From Arthrobacter sp. ES3-54 (GTDB lineage: Bacteria > Actinomycetota > Actinomycetes > Actinomycetales > Micrococcaceae): a stretch of 64,000 bases of DNA. The DNA is taken from contig NZ_JAQFIF010000003.1 of NCBI RefSeq assembly GCF_029504395.1, forward strand, positions 248,001 to 312,000. The letters are read 5' to 3'. This document shows positions 7,570 to 15,945 of the stretch, piece after piece (within the stretch, counting starts at the first letter, position 1; each line of letters opens with the position of its first letter). The position numbers and the translations under genes are program-made. The notes under the pieces are model-generated. The model did no database searches, had not been told where the DNA came from, and was given only the letters and a program-made list of their open reading frames with translations.

Positions 7570-8622
7570 TTGACAACGATGTCCGATCGTAGCCAGCCGG
7601 CCCTTTCCGCCAGTCGTCCGACAATGCGCCACGTGGCTGCCCTTGCCGGCGTCGGAATTAAGACCGTGTCCCGGGTGATCAACGACGAACCTGGGGTGTC
7701 GGACGCCACCCGGGAAAAGGTGCTCAGCGCTTCACGACAACTCAACTACCAGCTGGACATGGCCGCCGGCAGCCTGCGCCGCGCGGGCAGGCGAACGCTC
7801 TCCGTCGGGCTCCTGCTGCCGAGTGTCTCCAACCCCTTCAGCGGCGAGATCAACCGGGCAATAGAAGATGCGCTGGGGGCCCGGGGGATCGCGGTTTTTG
7901 CCGCCAGCCTCGATGATGACCCCCGGCGGGAGCAGGCCATCGTTACGGCATTTCTTGGCCGGCGCGTGGACGGGCTCATCCTCACGCCGATCGCCCGAAG
8001 CCAAGCGTATGTAATCCCGGAGCATTCCCGTGACCTGCCCTTGGTCTTCATCGACCGTGAGCCGGTAGGAATGGAAGCAGACGCCGTGGTGACCGACAAC
8101 GCCGTAGGCGCCGCGAGTGCCGCCGCTCACCTGATCAGCCGGGGCCACACCAGGCTCGCCTATTTGGGGGACCGCACCGACATCCAGACCGCGCGGGAAC
8201 GCCGTCGGGGGTTCATGGAAGAGATCGGCCGGCAGGGCATTCCCACCTCAACGGTTCCTGTCCGTGAAAACCTTCACGACGAGGAATCGGCGAGGTTGGC
8301 CGCGTTGGAGCTTCTCACTGCCGGCGAACCGCCGACTGCGATCTTCTCCAGTCAGAACCTCATCACTTTCGGCGCCATGCGTGCTCTGAGAGAGCTCGGG
8401 CTAAGCAAACGCGTGGCGTTGATAGGGTTCGATGACTTCACGCTTGCCGACATGATGGATCCCGGCGTGACAGTCGTCGCCCAGCACCCCGAGCGGATCG
8501 GGAAGCTGGCAGCGGAGCGGCTGCTGGCCAGGATTGACGGCGACCAGCAGCCTCCGCATACCTATGTTGTTCCGTCTGAGCTGGTGCAAAGGGGCTCCGG
8601 GGAACTCCGCCCTCCGGCCTGA
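7570..8622 (+). CDS. LacI-family repressor of the fructan/fructose locus
   Basis: A 350-residue LacI/GalR regulator. The helix-turn-helix (about residues 18-45: TMRHVAALAGVGIKTVSRVI) precedes a full ligand-binding domain ending with VALIGFDDFTLADMMDPGVT. The TTG at 7570 is taken as start because AGAAGGAG lies nine bases before it, while the next ATG (7579) is too far from that site. It is divergent from the sugar transporter. Matching operators lie before the transporter, on its own start and before the levanase, so it probably represses all three until fructose or a derivative binds. Confidence 0.92.
   Translation: MTTMSDRSQPALSASRPTMRHVAALAGVGIKTVSRVINDEPGVSDATREKVLSASRQLNYQLDMAAGSLRRAGRRTLSVGLLLPSVSNPFSGEINRAIEDALGARGIAVFAASLDDDPRREQAIVTAFLGRRVDGLILTPIARSQAYVIPEHSRDLPLVFIDREPVGMEADAVVTDNAVGAASAAAHLISRGHTRLAYLGDRTDIQTARERRRGFMEEIGRQGIPTSTVPVRENLHDEESARLAALELLTAGEPPTAIFSSQNLITFGAMRALRELGLSKRVALIGFDDFTLADMMDPGVTVVAQHPERIGKLAAERLLARIDGDQQPPHTYVVPSELVQRGSGELRPPA
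7571..7584. promoter_or_regulatory. LacI operator overlapping the regulator's own start codon
   Basis: GACAACGATGTC at 7572-7583 covers the second to fifth codons of the lacI-type gene, suggesting autorepression. It is identical in its 12-bp core to the site at 7494-7505. Confidence 0.65.
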
Positions 8623-8677
8623 CGCCGGGGAACTTCCTGAACAGTCCGCCGAACATATTGACCTGAAAGGGATCATG

Positions 8678-8971
8678 ATGACCAAAACCCTGTACGCCGA
8701 GTTCACCGTCAAGCCCGGCAGCGAAGCCCGCGTCGCGGAGATGATGCTCGAACTGACCCGGCACGTCCGCCAGGAACAGGGCAACGAACTGTTCCTTCCC
8801 TATACACGGGAAGAGAATCCCCGGGAGTACTTTGTCTTCGAGGTCTACAGCGACGAAGCGGCATTCCAGAAACACATCGACGCCGACTACGGCGCCAAAT
8901 TCAATGAGGAACTGGCCCGCCACATCGAGGGCGACGGGTCGGCGCTGACCTGGCTCCTGCCAGTGGAATAG
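8678..8971 (+). CDS. small antibiotic-biosynthesis-monooxygenase (ABM) domain protein
   Basis: A 97-residue protein forming one ABM-type dimeric alpha+beta barrel: TLYAEFTVKPGSEARVAEMM, then ENPREYFVFEVYSDEAAFQKHI. Members range from heme-degrading or quinol-oxidising enzymes to uncharacterised proteins, and no cofactor is predictable. It lies 55 bp after the LacI gene on the same strand and upstream of the levanase, so it may be in the regulator's transcript. AAAGGG precedes two adjacent ATGs (8675 and 8678), and 8678 has the better spacing. Confidence 0.8.
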   Translation: MTKTLYAEFTVKPGSEARVAEMMLELTRHVRQEQGNELFLPYTREENPREYFVFEVYSDEAAFQKHIDADYGAKFNEELARHIEGDGSALTWLLPVE

Positions 8972-9165
8972 CCTTCAGCCAAGGCGCGCCAAGGCCCCGT
9001 TGACGGGACCCGCCTGGGCTCCCTTGAAGGGGGTGAACGGGACCCCCTACCGGAAAAGACCCTTCCAGGCAGTCCGTTGGTGGGGAACTTTGTGCTGCCC
9101 GTCCATGTCGCTTCGCCTGCGTCGACAGAGGGACGGCTCTCTCATGCTTGAGCCGATAGGAACCG

Positions 9166-9195
9166 TTGACTTGTCTGATGGACATAACTTAGCGT
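9166..9195 (+). promoter_or_regulatory. levanase promoter
   Basis: TTGACT (9166-9171) and TAGCGT (9190-9195) are 18 bp apart, the same form as other strong promoters in this window. The LacI operator begins ten bases after the -10 element. Confidence 0.75.
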
Positions 9196-9204
9196 CCTTC
9201 GCAC

Positions 9205-9218
9205 TGACAACGTTGTCT
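9205..9218. promoter_or_regulatory. LacI operator before the levanase gene
   Basis: GACAACGTTGTC (9206-9217) is a perfect 12-bp palindrome at about +5 of the levanase promoter. It is the consensus version of the two sites around 7500 and 7577 and links the levanase to the neighbouring LacI regulator. Confidence 0.8.
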
Positions 9219-9255
9219 ATTTGGCGACGCGCGCGATGAAGGGCGAAACAAGCAG

Positions 9256-11880
9256 ATGAAGAGAACGACCACCCGCAGGACGCATGCCGTTTCTGCACTG
9301 ACCCTCGCGGGACTGACTCTGGCCGCGGCACTGGCAGGATCCCTGCCGGCGTCGGCCTCCACAGGCCTCGGGGACGAACCCTACCGGCCGGCCTTCCACT
9401 ACACGCCCGAAAAAAACTGGATGAATGACCCCAACGGAATGGTCTTCCACAGGGGCGTCTACCACCTGTACTACCAGCACAACCCCTCCGGAAACACCTG
9501 GGGGAACATGTCCTGGGGCCACGCCACCTCCACGGACCTGACCCATTGGAAGGAGCAGCCGCTGGCCATCTCCACCGATGACCAGGAAGATGTCTTCTCC
9601 GGGAGCGTCGTGGTGGACAAGGACAACACCTCCGGTTTCGGCACGAAAAAGAACCCGCCCCTGGTGGCCGTCTACACCAGCGCGTACAAGGACGCCTCTC
9701 CGCACCGAGGCCTGCAGGCGCAGTCCCTGGCGTATAGCCTGGACGACGGCCAGACCTGGACCAAGTACTCCGGCAATCCCGTGCTGAGCCGGAACTCGGC
9801 CAACTTCCGCGACCCTAAGGTGAACTGGTACGGCACACCAGGCGGCGGAGGCTACTGGGTGATGACCGCGGTCGAAGCGCAGGAGCACAAGGTGGTCCTC
9901 TACAAGTCCGCCAACCTCAAGGATTGGACGGCGCTGAGCGAGTTCGGGTCAGCCAACGCCACCGGGGGACAGTGGGAATGCCCGGACCTGTTCCCGCTTG
10001 CAGTGGACGGCGATAAGAAAAACATCAAATGGGTCATGGTCGTCAACATCAATCCCGGCGGCGTGGCCGGCGGATCCGCGGGCCAGTACTTCGTCGGAAA
10101 CTTCGATGGCACCACCTTTACGTCCGAAACCACCAAACCGGCCGCGGCGCTTCCTCCCGGCACGGTCCTGGCCGGGTTCAACGACGGAACCCACAACGGC
10201 TGGACTGTGAACAACGAGCCCGGCAACTGGAAGAACGGCCCCTTTACTGACGCCCCCGCCTCCGGGGCGATCGGTGGGCAACAAACTGTCTCCGGCTTCA
10301 CCGGAGCAGGACTCGTCAACTCCTTCAACGACGGCGACTGGCCGCTTGGGTCCATGCAGTCACCAACGTTTACGGTGTCCGATGACTATTTGAACTTCCT
10401 CGTGGGCGGCGGCAAGCACCCGAGGGTCTCCGACAAGCTGGACAACGCCCCGCCCGAGGGGGATCTCAAGTTCGACGGCTTCGAGGTTTCCCCGGGGACA
10501 ACACTGGCCGACGCCGGCTGGACCGGAACCGGCGACCTCACCCCCAATTTCCAGCCCTCCGCCAGTGGCGGGGACTTCGTCATCGGGGCCAAGCGGATCA
10601 ACACCTTCGAGACCGGCGCCGCACCGGGCGATGACCGGCAGGGCACCCTGACATCACCGGAATTCCCCATCACCAAGAATTTCATGAGCATGCTGGTCGG
10701 CGGCGGCAACCGCCCCGCGGACTCCGGACAGATCCTGGCCGTCCAGTTGCTCATCAACGGCAGCGTGGTCCGCTCCCTGGCAGGAGATAATTCCGGAATC
10801 CTGAACTGGAAGGGTTGGGACGTCTCCGAATTCGCGGGACAGAATGCACAGCTCCGGGTCGTTGACGAGGCAACCGGTGGGTGGGGACACCTGACCCTTG
10901 ACCACGTCATGCTCACCGACACCGCCGCTGTCCCCAGGTCCGATGAAGAAACCGTGAACCTGGTAGTCAACGGACAGGTTGTCCGCACGGCCACCGGAAA
11001 CGACAGTGAAACACTCGACTGGGCCTCATGGAATGTCAAAGAATTCGTCGGCCAACAGGCACAAATCAAAGTCGTCGACAACAACCGATTCGGCTGGGGA
11101 CATATCCTCGCTGACGAGTTCATCGCGAGCCCCGCGGCAGCGACAACCCGACTGCAGTCCTATGACTGGCTGGACTACGGCCGTGACTACTACGCCTCCG
11201 TGTCCTTCGCCAACATGTCCGAAAGCAAGCGGGTCATGCTGGGCTGGATGAACAACTGGGACTACGCCAACGACATCCCCACCAACCCGTGGCGCAGCGC
11301 CATGGCCCTGCCGCGTGAAGTGGAACTGACGCAGACCCCGGAAGGTCCCCGGCTCACTCAAAGCGCCGTAAAGCAGGTCGACAAGCTGGCCCAAAAGCCA
11401 AGCTACTCGACCAAGAAGGGCATCCCGATCGCGGAGGGGACAACCCCGCTGCCCGCGGCCGCCTCCGGTCAGGTCCAACGAGTCGATGTCACCTTCGCTC
11501 CGGGCGCGGCCAAGAAATCCGGCATCACCGTGCTGGGCGATGGAGCCTCATCCACCGTCATCGGCTACGACGCCACGACCGGGAAGCTCTTCGTTGACCG
11601 TACCAACTCCGGCAACACCGCGTTCCACCCGGCCTTCGCTTCCATCGAGGACGCCCCCGTCACCCTGGACAAGAAGGGCTACGTCACCCTGCGGATCTAT
11701 CTCGACCGCTCATCAGTAGAGGTGTTCGCCCAGGACGGTCTGCGGACCATCACCGACCAGGTCTTCCCCAACGCCGGAGCCGACAAGTTGGCTCTCTTCG
11801 CAGAAGGCGGGATTGCCCAGCTCAAGTCACTCACCGTGACACCGCTGGAAAAGGCAATGTTCCTCCCGGAAAAGAAGTGA
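9256..11880 (+). CDS. sacC: secreted GH32 levanase / beta-fructosidase
   Basis: An 874-residue exoenzyme that hydrolyses beta-fructosidic bonds in levan, inulin or sucrose. A Sec signal peptide covers about residues 1-35. The GH32 catalytic motifs are WMNDPNG (nucleophile Asp58), FRDP (Asp186) and ECP (acid/base Glu241). The catalytic fold is interrupted from about residue 300 to 632 by an insert of beta-sandwich modules, including a tandem pair at about 500-554 and 571-625. The C-terminal GH32 beta-sandwich includes YLDRSSVEVFAQDG. The size and insert resemble bacterial levanases more than 500-residue invertases. It is regulated by the LacI operator at 9206-9217. Released fructose would feed the nearby transporter and kinase. 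No cell-wall anchor is visible. Confidence 0.93.
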   Translation: MKRTTTRRTHAVSALTLAGLTLAAALAGSLPASASTGLGDEPYRPAFHYTPEKNWMNDPNGMVFHRGVYHLYYQHNPSGNTWGNMSWGHATSTDLTHWKEQPLAISTDDQEDVFSGSVVVDKDNTSGFGTKKNPPLVAVYTSAYKDASPHRGLQAQSLAYSLDDGQTWTKYSGNPVLSRNSANFRDPKVNWYGTPGGGGYWVMTAVEAQEHKVVLYKSANLKDWTALSEFGSANATGGQWECPDLFPLAVDGDKKNIKWVMVVNINPGGVAGGSAGQYFVGNFDGTTFTSETTKPAAALPPGTVLAGFNDGTHNGWTVNNEPGNWKNGPFTDAPASGAIGGQQTVSGFTGAGLVNSFNDGDWPLGSMQSPTFTVSDDYLNFLVGGGKHPRVSDKLDNAPPEGDLKFDGFEVSPGTTLADAGWTGTGDLTPNFQPSASGGDFVIGAKRINTFETGAAPGDDRQGTLTSPEFPITKNFMSMLVGGGNRPADSGQILAVQLLINGSVVRSLAGDNSGILNWKGWDVSEFAGQNAQLRVVDEATGGWGHLTLDHVMLTDTAAVPRSDEETVNLVVNGQVVRTATGNDSETLDWASWNVKEFVGQQAQIKVVDNNRFGWGHILADEFIASPAAATTRLQSYDWLDYGRDYYASVSFANMSESKRVMLGWMNNWDYANDIPTNPWRSAMALPREVELTQTPEGPRLTQSAVKQVDKLAQKPSYSTKKGIPIAEGTTPLPAAASGQVQRVDVTFAPGAAKKSGITVLGDGASSTVIGYDATTGKLFVDRTNSGNTAFHPAFASIEDAPVTLDKKGYVTLRIYLDRSSVEVFAQDGLRTITDQVFPNAGADKLALFAEGGIAQLKSLTVTPLEKAMFLPEKK

Positions 11881-11916
11881 CCCAGCCCATCGCCTGACCT
11901 GCTCCCCATGGAGTCT

Positions 11917-11967
11917 GAGCTGAAGGGACTGCGCACGGTATCGCACCGGGCGCAATCCCTTCAGCTC
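11917..11967. terminator. hairpin after the levanase gene
   Basis: GAGCTGAAGGGA and TCCCTTCAGCTC form a 12-bp stem around a 27-nt loop, located 37 bp after the levanase stop and before the convergent lipoprotein gene. Confidence 0.55.
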
Positions 11968-12027
11968 GTCCTTACCGAGGTCGTCGTACCGGCGACTGTA
12001 ACTCGAACTTCGTCACAGGCATGGCAG

Positions 12028-12489
12028 CTAGCACTTGACCTCCGTCCTGAGGTCGCGGACCGCGGCCTCGACATTGGAGGCTTCGTCCCGGAGGGAATCA
12101 GCTGCCTGCTTCAATGTGGCGTTGTCAGGGACCGCGGCGACTGCGGCGTTGAACTTGGCTTCGGCGGCCTTAACGGCCTCCGCCCGTTGTTGGGCGAGGT
12201 TCTCGCTTGCCTTGGCAAGCTCTTCATAGGTCTTGGAGACTTGTTCTTGGGCCGCGCGGACCTGCTCGATCGTGGCGTCCGGCGTCAGCGTGTCCTTGAA
12301 ATTTTTCAGCGCCGCGGCATGGGCATCGGCAGCAGCGCAGACCGGCAACATGCTCGCGGGCGGGCTCGAGATGGCCGCGGTAGGGCTTGAAGTGGCCGCC
12401 GGAGGGCTGCTTGGGCTGCATCCGGTGAGCAGAGCGACGGCGGCCCCGAGCGCGATGGATCCCACGAGGATAGCGTGCGGTCTCGACAT
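12028..12489 (-). CDS. small lipoprotein with coiled-coil body, function unknown
   Basis: A 153-residue protein. The signal peptide ends in LLTGC (lipobox), then a Ser/Pro/Thr/Ala-rich linker (about 25-50) leads to a charged, Ala/Glu/Lys-rich helical region (about 60-145: EQVRAAQEQVSKTYEELAKA) with heptad character, consistent with a coiled coil on the outer face of the membrane. ATG 12489 is chosen because AGGAG lies six bases upstream and the lipobox then sits at a normal distance. It stands alone between two hairpins. I do not recognise the family. Confidence 0.8.
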   Translation of the reverse strand: MSRPHAILVGSIALGAAVALLTGCSPSSPPAATSSPTAAISSPPASMLPVCAAADAHAAALKNFKDTLTPDATIEQVRAAQEQVSKTYEELAKASENLAQQRAEAVKAAEAKFNAAVAAVPDNATLKQAADSLRDEASNVEAAVRDLRTEVKC

Positions 12490-12978
12490 TGGAAGCTCCT
12501 CTCCCAGCTGGGCTGGCCCCCGGGCATCGGGCATCGTAGGGCATCTCCATCGTCTGCCCGAACGAGGGTGCGGACCTCATCCGCCGGGGGTGAAATGGGT
12601 GGAAATCCAAGGCCAGCCCGGATAGGCCAAATGGCTCTTTTGGGACCGGGCGAACGCGGGTATATATGGTTGTGCCACGGCGGACGGGTCCTCCGCGACT
12701 GGTGTTGAAGCCGGGGCGGGCGGTCCAGGGAGGGACGTTGGAACCTCCCTGGACCGCCGCGGGGCTGGCGCGGTTTGCCGCTGTGACCGGAACGGCTCAC
12801 CGGAACAAGCTCGCCGGACAGCCTGACGGGAACAGCCCACCGGAACGGGCCGGGACCTCGCGTTAATCGGCGGCATCTCCGGCAATGACAGATGGGTGGC
12901 GCGGCGGTGTCCGCCCGGACGTATGCTGTTTTCATCGGTTCAGCAGTGAGCTGCGTGCTTTGATCTCGAGCGTGAAAC
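12490..12978. other. gene-poor stretch with a strong hairpin
   Basis: About 490 bp between divergent genes. It holds the lipoprotein gene's promoter region, the hairpin at 12720-12757, a short stretch with several CACCGGAAC-like repeats (about 12795-12850), and the GAF protein's upstream region. No convincing coding frame or RNA gene is visible. Confidence 0.5.
12720..12757. terminator. strong isolated hairpin
   Basis: GCGGTCCAGGGAGG and CCTCCCTGGACCGC form a perfect 14-bp stem with a 10-nt loop. It lies between divergently transcribed genes, where a terminator is unexpected. A small RNA terminator or a relic is possible. Confidence 0.5.
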
Positions 12979-13797
12979 ATGACCCAAGGAACTGCAAGAG
13001 ACGGCCGGCAGGATCGTCATGCCTCCTTCTGGGAGCTGCACTTCAACGACCCGGATGTCGGTGCCTTCCTCAGCGAGGCCATGAGCGAGTTTGTCGACGA
13101 CATCGGTGGTCCCGGCCGCGGGATCAGCTGGGCAATCACCCTGCTTGGGTCCGCAGAGGCCCTCACCCTGACCGCGGGCAGCGCACCGGCGCGGGCCGCG
13201 GATGAGGCGCAGCGATCCTTCGACGACGGACCGGCCCGCACGGCCGTCCGTAGCGGTGAATTTGTGTTTGTGGGCGACACTTCCCTGGAGCGCCGCTGGC
13301 CCGGGTACGCCGCCGCCGCCGCAGCCTTCGGAGTCCGGTCCCTCGTGTCCGTTCCGCTGATCCCACAATCGGTATTTCATGCCGCGGTGAACTTGTACGC
13401 GCCCTGGCCGCACGTCTTCACCAGCGCAGACATCACCGCAGCGTCTCGGCTGGCCCGCCACCTGTCCCGGGCACTGCGTTTGGTCCAGCAGCTGTCGCTG
13501 AGGTCCGGGAGCAGCGCCGATCTCTCCTCGGCGCAGCTCTCCCGGGCGCTGGCCGGCTTGGCATTGCGGACGCTGGTGCGGGAGTACGGACTCAGTGAAG
13601 AGGGAGCGCTTGACTATCTTCGGAGCGTCGCGGGCGGAGCTACGCGGGAATCCGCCGGCGGCACGGTCCATGTCCTCGTGCCCGATTCCGTTCAGGTCCA
13701 GAAAGAACCCCAGCCCAGTCCCTATGCCGCGGCAACGCACGGCGCGGACAAACCTCCCGTCCGTCGGCGGCGGCGCAGGACGGAGACCCCGGCCTAG
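12979..13797 (+). CDS. GAF-domain protein with ANTAR-like C-terminus
   Basis: A 272-residue protein. A GAF-type sensory domain (about residues 25-165) contains DGPARTAVRSGEFVFVGD and AFGVRSLVSVPLI. It is followed by a helical region (about 180-225: RALAGLALRTLVREYGLSEE and on to LDYLRSVA) resembling an ANTAR RNA-binding domain, then a basic tail (RRRRRR). GAF-ANTAR proteins usually act as transcription antiterminators. Here the ANTAR match is imperfect, so RNA binding is a suggestion. It stands alone, facing the FMN reductase gene. Confidence 0.75.
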   Translation: MTQGTARDGRQDRHASFWELHFNDPDVGAFLSEAMSEFVDDIGGPGRGISWAITLLGSAEALTLTAGSAPARAADEAQRSFDDGPARTAVRSGEFVFVGDTSLERRWPGYAAAAAAFGVRSLVSVPLIPQSVFHAAVNLYAPWPHVFTSADITAASRLARHLSRALRLVQQLSLRSGSSADLSSAQLSRALAGLALRTLVREYGLSEEGALDYLRSVAGGATRESAGGTVHVLVPDSVQVQKEPQPSPYAAATHGADKPPVRRRRRRTETPA

Positions 13798-13839
13798 GCG
13801 GACTTCGCCCCGGCAAACCGCGTTCCGCCTGGGCAGCAG

Positions 13840-14433
13840 TTAGGCGGCGCTGGCGTCTTCTTTCCCGTGGGCGTGGTCCGGGCGGAGGATCTTCAGCGCG
13901 CCGGCCCAGGCGATCACTTGGTCAAACACGGTCTGCAGACTAGTCTCCGCGGCCGCCGTCGGGATGAAGGTGCGGTAATTCGCGAACTCCGTGGCCAATG
14001 GCAGCGCAACCTGGGCCCGGACGTCCGCCATCTGCAGCTCTGCGGCAACTCCGCGGAAGTGTTCCACGGCGCGGATGCCGCCGCTGCTTCCGTAGCTGAC
14101 AAACCCGGCCGCCTTGTTGTTCCACTCCTTGTAGAGGTAGTCCACGGCGTTTTTCAGCGCCCCGGGAATCGAGTGGTTGTACTCGCCCGTGACGAAGATG
14201 TAGCCGTCGAATCCGTCGACAGCTTCGGACCAGGCCTTGGTGTGCCCGAGGCTGTACCGGCCCAGGGATGGCGGCAGTGGCTCGTCGAGAAGCGGCAGAT
14301 CGAAATCGGCGACGTCGAGGACGTCAAAGGTGGCATCGCCGCGCTCTGATGCCCGGGAACCTACCCAGTCGGCGACCGCCTTTCCGAGGCGTCCGGGCCG
14401 GGTGCTCCCGAGCACGATAGCGATGCGGATCAT
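13840..14433 (-). CDS. NADPH-dependent FMN reductase (flavodoxin-like)
   Basis: A 197-residue flavodoxin-fold reductase. The FMN-phosphate loop GSTRPGRLGKAV is near residue 8, and VTGEYNHSIPGALKNAVDYL followed by SYGSSGG are the family's isoalloxazine contacts. It would reduce free flavin or quinones with NAD(P)H in the cytosol. ATG 14433 is supported by AAGGAG six to seven bases upstream. The gene is separate from the flavin-dependent monooxygenase operon at 43-48 kb, although it could supply reduced FMN to it in trans. Confidence 0.9.
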   Translation of the reverse strand: MIRIAIVLGSTRPGRLGKAVADWVGSRASERGDATFDVLDVADFDLPLLDEPLPPSLGRYSLGHTKAWSEAVDGFDGYIFVTGEYNHSIPGALKNAVDYLYKEWNNKAAGFVSYGSSGGIRAVEHFRGVAAELQMADVRAQVALPLATEFANYRTFIPTAAAETSLQTVFDQVIAWAGALKILRPDHAHGKEDASAA

Positions 14434-14534
14434 GGCGGGCTCCTTTCCGGAAATTATTTGTGCCCACAATCAGAACAACAAACCGGACGGCTCGAAACTT
14501 CCGCAAGCGCCGCCGGCGCCACCGGATCTAGGTG

Positions 14535-15803
14535 CTAAAGCGCGACGCGCCGGCGTTCCGGCAGGATCCGTCCGCCGCGCAAGACGGTCACGAGTTCGAA
14601 GCCCGGGTCAACGGCGATGACATCGGCGCGCATTCCGGCCCGGAGGCCGCCGATCTCGGTTTCCAGGCCCAAGACACGGGCCGGGACCAGGGTCGCCGCC
14701 ATGACGGCATCGGCAGGGCTCACGCCCGCCGCGATGCTGGCGCGGACAACCTCCAGCAGGGTCGCCGTGCCCCCGGCAAGGGCGCCGTTGCTCCTCAGGG
14801 TAGCCACGCCGTCGTGCACCACAACCTCCGAGCTGCCGAGTTCATAGTCGCCGTCGGCCAGCCCCGTTGCCGCCATGGAGTCCGTCACCAGCGCGATGCC
14901 CTCGGCTCCGACCAGGTCAAACACCATCCGGACCGTCTCCGGGTCGAGGTGGACGCCGTCGCCGACGAGTTCGACCACAACCGTGCCGGCCGCCGCCAGC
15001 CGCAGGCACGCGGCGACGGGTCCGGGACGCCGGTGGTGCAGGGGAGGCATGCCGTTGAACAGATGGGTCACTGTGGGCCGGGCCTGTGGCCCGAAGGCCC
15101 CACCCGCCGCGGCCCTGCCGATGAGCTCCGCGGCCTCCGCCAGCGAGGCGGCCGCCACGCGGGCATCGGCATCGGTATGCCCCAGCGAGGGGATGACGCC
15201 GTGGTCCGTGAGAATCCGGAGCAGTTCACTGGCGCCGGGCAGTTCGGGGGCATAAGTCATAGTCTGCAGGGCTCCGCCGGCGGCCGCCAGCAGGTGCCGG
15301 AGCAGTTCAGGATCGGGATCCCGGAGCCAGCGGGGGTTCTGCGCGCCGCAGCGGGCAGAGGAGAGGAAGGGCCCCTCGGAATGGACGCCTGCGATCAGTC
15401 CCTCAGCCGCCAGGATCTTGAGCACGCCGAGCGATCGCACCAGCTCATCGCCCGGGGCCGTGACCAGGCTGGCCAGCAGGGTGGTGGTCCCGTTGCGGTG
15501 CAGGAAGTCCACTGCCTCCCGGCAGGCCCGGTCATCGCCGGTTGGGAATCCGCCGCCCGCGGCGCCATGGCAGTGGAGGTCAACAAGCCCGGGAAGCAGG
15601 GAACTGCCATGCGGCAGTGGGAGCTCCTCCGCCCCCGGGAAGTGCCCGGCGTCAAAGCCGCCGCCGGGTCCCGCGTAGGCGATCCGGCCGTCTTTCACCG
15701 CCACCACGGAGTCCGGCGTGACGGCACCGTCGCTCAGGAGGGTGCCCCGCAGGAGGTAGGCAGGAGCGGCAGCGGCTTCGCGGTCCTCGAGGGTAAGGAT
15801 CAT
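14535..15803 (-). CDS. nagA: N-acetylglucosamine-6-phosphate deacetylase
   Basis: A 422-residue amidohydrolase that deacetylates GlcNAc-6-P to GlcN-6-P during amino-sugar recycling. Visible motifs are the metal site DLHCHGAAGGGF, the metal-ligand segment HSEGPFLS, SLGHTDAD, THLFNGMPPLHHRRPG and the catalytic Asp in TDSMAATG. The length fits the family. The ATG at 15803 has an AGG a few bases upstream. No nagB or GlcNAc transporter is adjacent, so this is an isolated nagA. The gene is convergent with nothing and ends close to the start of the FMN reductase gene upstream region. Confidence 0.93.
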   Translation of the reverse strand: MILTLEDREAAAAPAYLLRGTLLSDGAVTPDSVVAVKDGRIAYAGPGGGFDAGHFPGAEELPLPHGSSLLPGLVDLHCHGAAGGGFPTGDDRACREAVDFLHRNGTTTLLASLVTAPGDELVRSLGVLKILAAEGLIAGVHSEGPFLSSARCGAQNPRWLRDPDPELLRHLLAAAGGALQTMTYAPELPGASELLRILTDHGVIPSLGHTDADARVAAASLAEAAELIGRAAAGGAFGPQARPTVTHLFNGMPPLHHRRPGPVAACLRLAAAGTVVVELVGDGVHLDPETVRMVFDLVGAEGIALVTDSMAATGLADGDYELGSSEVVVHDGVATLRSNGALAGGTATLLEVVRASIAAGVSPADAVMAATLVPARVLGLETEIGGLRAGMRADVIAVDPGFELVTVLRGGRILPERRRVAL

Positions 15804-15896
15804 GGTGCCTGGTTTCTGTGTGGCCGGGCGCTAGCGGACAGGTACAGCTAGTTGAAGACTAGCGTGGCAGGTCCTCACGCGGGCAGCCGGCCGCGG

Positions 15897-15914
15897 CGGC
15901 CCGGCACCGGGCCG
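15897..15914. terminator. GC hairpin after purU
   Basis: CGGCCCGG-CA-CCGGGCCG forms an 8-bp stem, 32 bp past the purU stop. It is a plausible end of the sarcosine operon. The surrounding GC-rich sequence offers alternative pairings. Confidence 0.45.
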
Positions 15915-15945
15915 GCCGCGTGCCGGAGCCGACGCCGTGCCGAAC

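Noticed and set aside
14532..15851. A 439-codon plus-strand frame opposite nagA
   Set aside because: NagA motifs on the other strand are unambiguous, so this is an antisense shadow.
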